DNA from: Gnetum montanum
Lineage: Eukaryota; Streptophyta; Gnetopsida; Gnetales; Gnetaceae
DNA: 64,000 bases
Direction: 5' to 3'
Assembly (NCBI GenBank): GCA_015680685.1
Contig: MNCI01003683.1
Coordinates: 692,371-756,370 of the forward strand
The position numbers and the translations under genes were made by a program. Below the pieces are notes generated by a model. That model had not been told where the DNA came from. It was given only the letters and a program-made list of their open reading frames with translations, and ran no database searches. How positions within the stretch are numbered: the stretch's first letter is position 1; each line of letters begins with the position of its first letter. Positions 11,682-20,762 of this stretch are shown one piece after another.

Positions 11682-14540
11682 ATGGATTTCTTGTACATGA
11701 CCACAACCGCCATGGTCCCTGCCGATTTGGGTGCCACATCTGTGAACCCTATCGCGGTCACCAGACCAGCTCCTGGCGCAACAGGATCTCAAGGGCCATT
11801 GCGCCGATCATTGAGACTTCAGGGAAAAGAGCCCATCTTCACGGTCATAACCCCTAAGGAATATAACTTTATATGTGTTGAGATCCAGGCGAAGCTGGCT
11901 CTTAGCCGAGCCGAAGTCGAAGCAAAACGAAACTTTGAGGTGGTCCACCGAGGGGGCCATGATTTCAAGCCAACAGCTTACGACATCATTCCCTTGACCG
12001 AACGCCAACATGAACTCATTACACAGTTGGTCATGGCCAAGAGCCAGACAGCACAAGCTGTGGTGGAGCCCTAGCCTGGGGAAGAGGAAGAGGATGAATT
12101 GGCAGCCCAGTCGGAACATTCGTTCCATACCTTGAGCCCCCAAACGTACATAAATCCCTTGTTTCCTTTCAATGGAGAAGCAGCTCCTCTTGACCCAGCT
12201 ATGACCGCACAGATGCATTTCCCTGCCATGCCACAAGCCACCGCGCAGCCGTCTGGTCTACAAGCACAAATACCACATAATAACATGGGGGCGATTTCAT
12301 CACTGCGAGTACTTAGCATCCCAGTGGTGATCCCGGCGACCACCGTGTCCCATTTTGTCCCTCAAATACAGCCCCACGCCATATCAACGACTCGCCCACC
12401 GTAGATTTTACCGCCCCTGCCGCTGCCAACTCAACAAATCACCACAGCTGTTCAGCCGCAGACATACATCCAACAGCCTGCCCTAAGTCAGTGGCCCAAC
12501 CCTGCAGCGCAACACAATCAACCTGCGTCGTATGGTATGCAACCCTCTATCGCACCTGCAACGTAAGTTCCACAGGTGGTCTCGCAGTACATCTATCCCT
12601 ATCTCACGCAACAGGTGGTGGCTAACCCCGCTTCACAAACTAGTGGGTGGTGGTCTTCACAGGCCCCTCCATCTATAGGGATCCCTACCCCACAAGCAGC
12701 CAGTCAACCTCTCCCATCGTTTCCGTTCCCTAGCACCGCCCTCTCGGTCCAACCTCCTATGCCTTCTGTGCAGGTACCTCCGTCAATAGGTCTGGATCAA
12801 GCCTTCCAGCTTATACAGACTCTCACTGAGGAGGTTCGACGCCTCAAAGCCGCTGGTTCTGATACTATTCAAATCATGGACTTTTACCAGGATGATCTAA
12901 TTAGTCCAGCGGTCCCTATGCTATCATTTCCGCCAAGCATGTCTCTACCTCATTTTACCAAGTACAATGGGGAGGGAGATCCCAATGCTCACTTGGTCAC
13001 GTTTAGGTNGCCGCCAAGCATGTCTCTACCTCATTTTACCAAGTACAATGGGGAGGGAGATCCCAATGCTCACTTGGTCACGTTTAGGTCTGAATCCTTG
13101 TTGTTGCAACAGTGGCCACACACCATCATCCAAGTCTTTGCAATGTCGTTAACAGGGAAAGCTTTGGATTGGTACCGAGCCCTCCCACGCTCTTCTGTCT
13201 CAACCTTGGAAGAGTTGCTGACCCAATTTGCAACCCGTTTCAAGTACAACTTGAAACCGGAAGCCACATTGGATCAGCTCATGGGGGTGAAACAAGACCC
13301 GCTCGAGCCCATCCAAAAGTTCATACAGCGCTGGAATGCTACCTTGAATGAGATCCGCGAGCCGATCGCGGACTCACATCTGCTGGCTATATTCAAGGGA
13401 GCAGTCAACGACTTCATTAAGTCGAAGCTGTATTATCTTTCCCCCAACTCTCTACACCAGGCCTTCGCTCAAACTAGAAGCATCCAAGATGCTGCGGAGG
13501 CCAGCAAAGACCCAGCGTATGTCGCCTATAGGAACACGCATAACAAGGGCAAAGACAAGGGTAAAGCAGCGACAACGATAGTAGCCGTAATGACTGAGAG
13601 CACAAAGACTAAGACCAAGAAGGCACCCACGATGCCTCCTGAAACCACGGCTGGTGTCGGCACTAGCCAAGACACAACTGCCCCTGAAAAGGCCCCCCAG
13701 CCTAAGCCAAACTTTGAGCNGAAACAACTGTTAGGGGCAGGGCACATTCAACCTAACAAGGTGTCCGAGGAGGCTCTGAAGCGTCACAGACGTCATTGTG
13801 AACTGCTGAAGAACCCTTCTTTAGCCTTACCTAACGAACCACCAGTGCCGAGATCTTTCAGGCTAGACCGTTTCTGTGACTACCACCAGCTGTGTGGTCA
13901 CGATACGGATTACTGTTGGGCATTGAAAGATGACATTCAACGTATGCTGGATGATGGTTCACTCAAGTTAGACAGCAGCAACCCGACGCATCCTGAAAAC
14001 CAAACATTGCACGTGTATAAGGACCCGTTGAACACAAACGATGATCCTTATACAATCACAGTGGTAAGTACGGACAGTGAGAAGAGGGAACCGCCAAAAC
14101 AACCTTTTGTTTTGTGTATCCCTGCTAACTCACAAAGGGGGCCAACCATTTCATCGGTAGCCAGTGGGGTCTCGAGGCCGCCCTTCATTATACGGGCACC
14201 TTCTCAGATACACTCTCAGTCACGCAGCAATAGCCAAGTCGCGGCCTCGTCCGCGTCCATGCCCAGGGCGCCCTTCATTATCAGGGCGCCAAAACCACAG
14301 GCTACTCCTCTCACGCAAGGGCAGACCTCCGACCAAAAGCGTCAACAGTCACCTCCCAAGCGAAAGGAAAAGGACACAAACGTAATGAAAGACCATTCTA
14401 CGCTCGGCTTCCCTAAGCCTAGGCCCCTGGCCTCTGTGCCTTCACCTATACCTCAGGGGCAGGATAAAGGTGCAGAAACACAACCACCTTCTCTTGGCAA
14501 GGAAAAGAACAGCCCCCCGACTAACGCCGTTCCACCTTGA
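11682..14540 (+). pseudogene. gag of T1, nearly open (three premature stops, two assembly scars)
   Basis: One frame from ATG 11682 to the TGA at 14538-14540, broken by TAG 12072, TAG 12402 and TAA near 12567. Domains in order: an N-terminal region with PLRRSLRLQG; a Pro/Gln-rich linker; a Retrotrans_gag capsid core (about 12930-13500: LPHFTKYNGEGDPNAHL, GKALDWYRALP); a Lys-rich stretch; then a knuckle-like FCDYHQLCGHDTDYCWALK near 13870-13925; and a Ser/Pro-rich tail. A 79-bp exact duplication (12930-13008 and 13011-13089) surrounds an N at 13009. A second N at 13720 hides 51 nt present in T2. Both look like assembly scars. It forms the capsid in the family. The TGA end is shared with T2. Confidence 0.85.
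14538..14540 (+). promoter_or_regulatory. Conserved in-frame TGA between gag and protease
   Basis: Gag ends CCT TGA GAG ATT CGT CTC CT and protease continues in the same frame. T2 has the identical TGA in the same context near 40151-40153, although the two elements are otherwise diverged. The second T1 stop (TAA 14646-14648) is CAA in T2, so only the TGA is ancient. It may be a read-through stop or lie in a region bypassed by splicing. Confidence 0.5.
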
Positions 14541-14654
14541 GAGATTCGTCTCCTGGGCCGAATGGAAGAAGATAAAGGGGAAAAACGACCTAGTCGAGAG
14601 AAGGACCTCCTCGACGCATTTACGCAAGTTAAACAGGCTCTCAAATAAAAAAAC

Positions 14655-15494
14655 ATGACGCTGAGCCTTTATGACCTACTTATGACGTCTCGAAAACACC
14701 GTGAGGCTATGGTTCGCATGCTGACATCCATATCAGTGGATGAAAGCTTGCCAGCAGAGGAGGAAGTGATACATGCTATCATGTTTCCTTCCGAAGCTGA
14801 GCAACCTACGCCTTCCTCACTAACCTTCCACGACGAGTCTATCAAAGACGATCCTAGGAAAGGTCAGGTCACAACTAAACCTATGTTTATCACCATCCGG
14901 GTCGGTCAATACCGGATCCGGAGAGTGCACGTAGACGATGGCGCAGCTACCAACGTCATTCCCTATTCCATCATGGATAGGTTGGGTCTGGTCGACCAGA
15001 TCACGCCCACGACGACAGCCTGCGTAAAATCATTCAACGGGGCACAGGTTCAAGTTAAGGGGACAGTGCGCATTGAGTTTGTGGCGGGGGATCAATTCCC
15101 AATAGCGGCCACTTTCTTAGTCGTCGAGGAGATGCCAGGGTTCAACCTGATCTTGGAGAGGTCGTGGTTAACCCAGCTGAGGGCAGTTTCATCACCGATA
15201 CACCAAGAGATACATCTTCCCTATGCCGGAGGGGAGGTCGTGATACGCAGTGACGAAATCACCCCCAAGATCGTCAATAACATTGAAGAAGAGCGGGGCT
15301 TAGAGATAGAAATGACTGATGAACAAACTCGTCTCCAAACCCCTCAACAAGCTGAAAGCAATGATGACGGTCTACCTTGGGCCGACCTGCCATTTCCGGA
15401 TGGCAGCGTAGAGGAGTCAAACCATAAGTCTCCTCGCCCTTACGCGATGCTCAACATAAAGGCCATCAAGAGACAATTGCGTATCAATGGTTGA
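14655..15494 (+). CDS. Aspartic protease region of T1 gag-pol
   Basis: An open frame in phase with gag. The retropepsin core reads VHVDDGAATNVIPYSIM near 14926-14976, with catalytic Asp in D-D-G-A where many families have D-S/T-G. The flap region and FNLILERSWLTQL (about 15141-15180; I-L-G-R in relatives, here I-L-E-R) follow. The DDGA form is shared by T2, so it is lineage-typical rather than a lesion. The frame ends at TGA 15492. No RT follows for 5.3 kb, where the antisense gene lies. It cleaves the polyprotein in the family. The G-to-E change in ILGR may weaken it. Confidence 0.8.
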   Translation: MTLSLYDLLMTSRKHREAMVRMLTSISVDESLPAEEEVIHAIMFPSEAEQPTPSSLTFHDESIKDDPRKGQVTTKPMFITIRVGQYRIRRVHVDDGAATNVIPYSIMDRLGLVDQITPTTTACVKSFNGAQVQVKGTVRIEFVAGDQFPIAATFLVVEEMPGFNLILERSWLTQLRAVSSPIHQEIHLPYAGGEVVIRSDEITPKIVNNIEEERGLEIEMTDEQTRLQTPQQAESNDDGLPWADLPFPDGSVEESNHKSPRPYAMLNIKAIKRQLRING

Positions 15495-15659
15495 ACGATG
15501 GTCCTTGCGTGCATTATCATGTCTTAGCGAGCTATCATGGTTCTGACTTAGCAATTTTATTTCAAGCATTTTCACGTTACTTTTATTTTCAGTTCTTACG
15601 CTGGTCATTTATCTTCACACTGTTGTCTTTTTCGTACGCATGACGTTCACGTTTTCTGA

Positions 15660-15945
15660 TCACTTTAGCATAATTACGCAAAATACTGTACCAGTATCAT
15701 TTACGCTTCCCGTATTACACCATGGCCCGCAACGGCCTTAAACTAGTGACGCAGAATTGTACGCCGTTATCATTTACGCGTATTATACCATGGCCCGCAA
15801 TGGCCTTAAACTAGCGACACAGAATTATGCAGTATCATCATTTACGCTTTCTCTACATTACGCATCCGGCCCGTGATGGCCTTAAACTAGTCCCTAGGTT
15901 ATGCAGAATCGTATGACAACCCACAATAGCCTTAAACTAGTAATT
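15660..15945. repeat. Repeat array (a) of T1: GGCC(T)TTAAACTAG units
   Basis: Four units with the core GGCCCGCAATGGCCTTAAAC or close variants (near 15725, 15794, 15868, 15919), each followed by TAG. They are embedded in ~50-77-bp higher units that also carry ATCATTTACGC. The array lies between the convergent 3' ends of protease (15494) and the antisense gene (16139). T2 has an equivalent array at 41273-41457. Confidence 0.75.
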
Positions 15946-16138
15946 ACATTCCATAATTATAACTTAGGTGAAGTTCTTAACAATTACGCTCACGCCTTAT
16001 AAAGCAAAACACAAAAGTCAAAAAAGATAAAATAACTGACATTTAACACATCCACCAGGTTTTATAACACGTCTTTTCAGTCATTCCTCAAAAAGTACTC
16101 CACTTCACCCTCAAATAAAAACTATGCGTAAATTATAA

Positions 16139-16417
16139 TTATGCATTCCCTCTACTGCCACTATCGCCGGTATCTCTCAAGTCCAGATCCAACCCTAGTG
16201 GATCGTCCTCCAATGGGTCGTCGTTTCCGGGAATCATTCTTTCCCAAAGTACTTCCCCTCCATGAGGTCCTTGTTCCATCTTCGGCTCCACGGGAGGGCG
16301 CTCTTCATCGCCGCGCTCCTCCTCTTCCTCTACCTCTTCCTCTGCTTCTTCCTCTGCTTCCGCCGCTCCCTCCGCTGACTCCTCACCTGGCTCGTCATCC
16401 CTATCCTCAGCTGGTAC
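16139..16417 (-). CDS. Exon 8 of the antisense gene: acidic C-terminal tail
   Basis: 93 codons, open to the TAA. The middle is almost pure Glu/Ala (AEEEAEEEVEEEEE), and the end is Asp-rich (DLDLRDTGDSGSRGNA). T2 has a much shorter last exon ending GTGDSDGNKDP, matching the T1 terminus. Acidic tails of this kind occur in chromatin and transcription proteins; that role is only suggested here. Confidence 0.75.
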   Translation of the reverse strand, partial: VPAEDRDDEPGEESAEGAAEAEEEAEEEVEEEEERGDEERPPVEPKMEQGPHGGEVLWERMIPGNDDPLEDDPLGLDLDLRDTGDSGSRGNA

Positions 16418-19400
16418 CTAAACACAGTAAGCACATTAGCTACACAAGGCTTAACATCATAATTAGAAAATGCAAACTAGGTCAGGCATAAAACCTACTT
16501 GCGACGACCCTGCTTCCGCAGCAAAGGGAAGCTTGTCCAGGCCAGCCCACAAGCGCTCCATAATCTCTTCCTCCGTCAGATCCGGCCATACATCCTCTCC
16601 CAAGGCAGCTCCGGCCTTCACTTTCCCTTTCTCCACGCTGCTCCAGCAGGGTGGGTCTGGAAAGAAAGTAGGGATTGTAGCCTGACCCCCAGGGAGAGTC
16701 ATCGCCCTTTCTGGGGACGCACTTACAGTCACCTGTTCCTCGAACTTCTTGAAGGCTTCGGAAGCTCTGATGACGTCCAGGAAGACTTCCAAGGACTGGG
16801 CCCTGACGGCAAGATCGCGGTAGAGTTTCCAATAAGCAATGCTCTCCCGTTTGTACAAATGCTTATGGTCCTTCTCCTTCTGCCCCCATTCTTGCACGCT
16901 TGCACAATAATCCCTCCAATCTTGACTTTTCTGGGCTAGGAGTTCTATCTGCATCTGTTGTTCGACCAGCGCCCGACTGGTCTGCACGCTGTTTTTGATG
17001 GATATCCAATACCGGGAGTAATCAACAACAGCGGTACGACAGTCTTCATCCCCTGTCGCTTGCACCTGTAGGAAGTCGCACCATGATTTTTAGTCTCCGA
17101 CCTCTTTGGTTAGAGACTCAACCCTCTACTCTGACCTCTGCAGCCTTTTCCATAAATTTTCATTTACGCCCCTACTTTCCCATAAGGAACGTGTCGAGCG
17201 TAATGCACATTTACGCAATTCCTCATAAATGTGGCGTGGCACGGCTGCTTCATTAGATGGTGGCTCCACTGTGTCCAGATCAATGGGCTCCGTGGGATCC
17301 CATCGCAGGCAAGCTCTTAACAAAAACAACCATCAAATATTGATGATACATTACTGCCAAGTAATATCACAGACTTATTATGACCATAACGTACCAGCTC
17401 CAGGTTCGACGTGCTCCAAGCGCTCGATCATGTCACTGACAACGCCTTCCATGAAGGAAAATTTGTCAGGGAAGTCTCTCCACGCTCTGCTCACAGCTAC
17501 AGACGTGGATGCGTCCTCTTCTCCTGTAGCGTAATTCCGTCAGACACTTCATCTATTTACAGAACCCTACAAACGTGCTAACACATACATTACCTCTACT
17601 GGTGACAGTGGCAACTTTGCCAACATCATCCATCCCCTTTCCCTCTTTACGCACTTGAGTCTGTGCGTCGCTAGTTCCAGTGGCCGGGACCTCCTCATGT
17701 ACATGTTCTTGTGCACGGCTCCCGCTAGCAGTCGGGGCCTCCTCACGCGTCAAAGCTTGTGCACGGCTCCCGCTAGTAGCCGGGACCTCCTCACGCACTA
17801 AAGCTTGTGCACAACTCATGCTAACAGCTGGGGCCTCTTCTTCCAAAATCGAGGCCCCCTCCCCACGACGTAATACTACTGCCCCTATCTCAGGGGTCAA
17901 CTCCTCTGTAATTCTCACTGTTTACATCACAACCCCTTAGCATATCATCCCGTACTATCCAAAAAAAACAACAAACATTTGCGTAATATAATTCCTTCAC
18001 GCTTACCAGGCGGAGGTTTACTCTGCTGAACTTTGACCGCCACAATTCAGCCTGCGTCACTCCCAGGGGCCTCGGCTATACGGAGCCTTTTACATCGAGC
18101 TGCAGGTTCTACGATTTCTTCTGCCACACGTTTCCCTCGCGAGGCATCGTCAGTGTAAGTAGGCATTATCCTTCCTACGCTGTCGAGACCTCGCACTTGG
18201 GGCGCCGCCAAACCCTTGGTTGTTATAGACAACGACTCCCCGATACCTTCCGGCGGATCCTGCCCACCGGTAGTGCTGACGATGTGGGCAACCCAAGGTC
18301 TGGACAGCTGGTCTCGGTCTTGCTGCACCCAAACCCCATTCCTTTGGATGACCAGAAACTCAGCAAACCGCCGGAGGCAAGTTATAAAGAAGGCGTAATG
18401 CATGTTGAAACGAGACTCAAGTTTCTTGCGAAGCTTCATCATCTCATTACGCAGTCCCTTGGCAAAATAGCTTGCCCAATTGAACTGGGTCCCCTCCTCC
18501 AAAACCTCTCGCATAATGCGGGTCTATTCTACAGAAAAGAACTTCCCCTGCAAGAGAGTTTTGGGGAAAGTACGGGCCCGGAAAAGGGGATAAAGTGTCT
18601 TGGCAACACCCATCCGAAATCTTTTGCAAGGAAACCCTTTCATCTCCTTTGAAACCCTTACCCACTCCTTCAGCCAATCCTGGAAGGCAAGGCTCCTCTT
18701 TACCTTCTAACTTACGGGAGGGCCGTTCGACGGGACGCCAAACAGGTCCGCGAAAAGCTGAGCATCAATGTCAAAGCTTACGCGCACGTTGTGTACGCGC
18801 GTGCAGAAATGCTTTGCATTTTTGTTGAAGGAGTTCACCAGGGTTAGCATTTCACTGGCGGGGACATCAGGAGTCGCAGCTAAGAATAGGTGCATTAGCC
18901 CTGCTATCCAGATCTTAGTGGTCACCGTGACTGGGGCCGCCGAGTGGCTGAGCCAGCGCTTTGCGTCCTTGATGTCATCATAGCGGAAGAGGACAGTGTT
19001 CACCTCGCGGCCGGAAATCGTAAGGGTAATCTCCCGAGATTCCCTAACTGAACAGCGTGAAACACAAGCCAAATCAAAGCACTATTACGCAGTGTCCGCA
19101 ATTTACGATTATATTACGCAACATAACTGCCTCACCAGGTCCAAATGACAAAGGAAATGACAGCAAGTTCCTCTGCACGTCCTCAACGGTAAGGGGCAGG
19201 TCTAAGGTCCAGTCATCGTGCAGCCACCCGAGTCTCTGGAAATTCTCAAAAGCCTTAGCATAGCGGGTGGGGTACTCATGCATGTCAAAACCAATCTACC
19301 CGATAACACCAGCGCGCACGTTGCTAGTTGAGGTGAATGCCCTTATTGATGTTTCAGCCCATGACAACGCATCTCCATTTCCTAATAACCTGTTGTCATG

Positions 19401-20347
19401 GATAAAAAACCTGTACCATACAACGTAGGCTTATCTTACATGTTGCACCTAGGCTTCTCTTACATTCCACATCGATAACAAACATATAACGACAACAACA
19501 AAAAAAATAGACAGTTAATAAAATTCGATTACCCGCCTGCGTAGTACACCGTGCCTTGTGGGTTTTGGAAATAGGTCAAGACATGGCGAGCCACAAACAA
19601 CGTGTTATATGCATGATAACAGCTGAATCGAGCCATTTCCCAGATCCAGTTTAAGTTCCTTAAGCCTCGGGCACTAAGCTCTCGGTCCTCAGGACGACCC
19701 GTATCGATGGCCCCGTTGGTCAAAAAGGCCAGAATCCCTTGCACAGAACCCACCAGCAGATGCTCTAAAAGGGCACCGGCGATGTCACCAGACAGATCAG
19801 ACCAAACAATGACGCTGTAGTTGCGCAGCAAGAACTGCAGAAACTCTAACGCACCCCGTCGAAACCATATGGCCCTCCCTTGCAACCGCGTGTGCGGGGG
19901 AGGGACATTGGGGACGATGGAGTTTATACAACACAAAACCCCAACAATATCCAACACAATCCGAATGGGTTTTAGCACAACGCTGTACAGAAAACCCAAT
20001 ACATACATTAACATCTACATTTACAGTTGCATGACTAATACAGAAAACTTATGAACTACACCTAGTTATCCAGGTCGAAATCACCCAAACCCTTGCAATA
20101 ACGCAAGGTTCGTCCCTGACAACGGCGGTAGACATAACACCATCAAACCCTCGCATTAACCCAAGGTCCACAATTTTGGACTCCACATTCACACAAAAAC
20201 AAACATAAGCATATGAAGAATGACTTACCGGTTCAAAGGCATAGGGTCATGAACATCGACCAGCGCCTGCGAAACACGATCTAGGTTTTCTTGTACTTCA
20301 TCAATTTTGGCCAGTTTTGCGTTCTTCCTCTTGATTTTTGGTGCCAT
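16139..20347 (-). CDS. Antisense eight-exon gene of T1, 1143-codon product, six premature stops
   Basis: Exons on the minus strand: 20347-20229, 19982-19533, 19410-19136, 19047-18007, 17917-17594, 17523-17395, 17313-16499, 16417-16139. Every intron is GT-AG. The summed length is 3432 nt, exactly 1144 codons ending in TAA. In order: basic start MAPKIKRK; FCP1-like HAD segment (exon 2); a novel domain spanning exons 3-4 with YPTRYAKAFENFQRLGWL and CTRVHNVRVSFDID; a bipartite nuclear signal (KRV...ARCKRLR, near 18070-18130); 16-residue repeats (exon 5); DKFSFMEGVV (exon 6); a helical Gln/Lys-rich region (exon 7); and a Glu-rich tail (exon 8). In-frame stops (exons 3, 4 and 7) fit C-to-T or G-to-A decay. 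T2 keeps the same gene. The function is unknown; a nuclear role is inferred. It sits in the spacer that splits pol, opposite to the retroelement genes. Confidence 0.85.
17649..17840 (-). repeat. Coding minisatellite in exon 5: four 48-bp units
   Basis: Four 16-residue units of the type EEVPATSGSRAQALTR, in frame and without gaps (192 bp). T2's counterpart exon (about 43230-42940) lacks these units and instead has Glu-rich sequence, so the block expanded in the T1 line. Confidence 0.8.
19533..19982 (-). CDS. Exon 2 of the antisense gene: FCP1/SCP-like HAD phosphatase-fold segment
   Basis: The exon starts with LKPIRIVLDIVGVLCC, which fits the first beta strand and loop of plant NLI/FCP1-like phosphatases (VLDxNGVL). 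An arginine-containing segment and FLQFLLRNYSVIVWSDLSGD, fitting the second motif (F.V.IWSS), come next. In the classical family the first motif is D-x-D (or D-x-N in plant relatives); here it is D-I-V, so the second acidic or polar residue is missing and catalysis is doubtful. The later part, with ARFSCYHAYNTLFVARH, is not recognised. T2 keeps only the first ~25 codons, with D changed to K. Captured host-gene origin is inference. Confidence 0.6.
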
Positions 20348-20494
20348 GGCAACAGCTTCAAAAATTTTCACCGTCTAACGCTTGTAAATCTCTGCAAAAT
20401 CACACGCTCTAATCTTCTGCTCTTCCTTCCCTCGCTCAAAAACAATTACGACTTTGAATTCACGATAGCCAACAGCCTGTCCTCATCAAAAAAC

Positions 20495-20593
20495 CACTTA
20501 CTTATATGCGAGGATCGCCGACTTGATATCTGGTTTAAGCAGGACTTTCCTGAAACGGAACCCAAAAATCAAGATATTAATGCGGCTGATATC
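20495..20593 (-). promoter_or_regulatory. Candidate promoter of the antisense gene in T1
   Basis: On the minus strand CATATAAG (20508-20501) lies 154 bp before the ATG. GATATC or GATATT occurs at 20525-20530, 20573-20578 and 20588-20593, upstream of it. T2 has a perfect GGCTATAAATAG at the equivalent distance (46167-46156). A single copy of the TTAAACTA repeat lies near 20605-20630. Confidence 0.5.
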
Positions 20594-20762
20594 GCATGCT
20601 CCACTGTCCGAAATGACGTTAAACTACCACATCTTATCGCCTCGTAATCGGGTAGCATTGATTACACCTTGTTTACAATATTCAAAATTCAGTTAGCCTT
20701 CCACATTCGACGACATCACGTCACCTTTCTTCTAATCATTTACGCACTTTGCGGTTTTGCAG

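Noticed and set aside
16141-16939. Plus-strand frames at 16141-16491, 16470-16685 and 16499-16939
   Set aside because: Shadows of exons 7 and 8 of the antisense gene. The phase-consistent splicing is on the minus strand.
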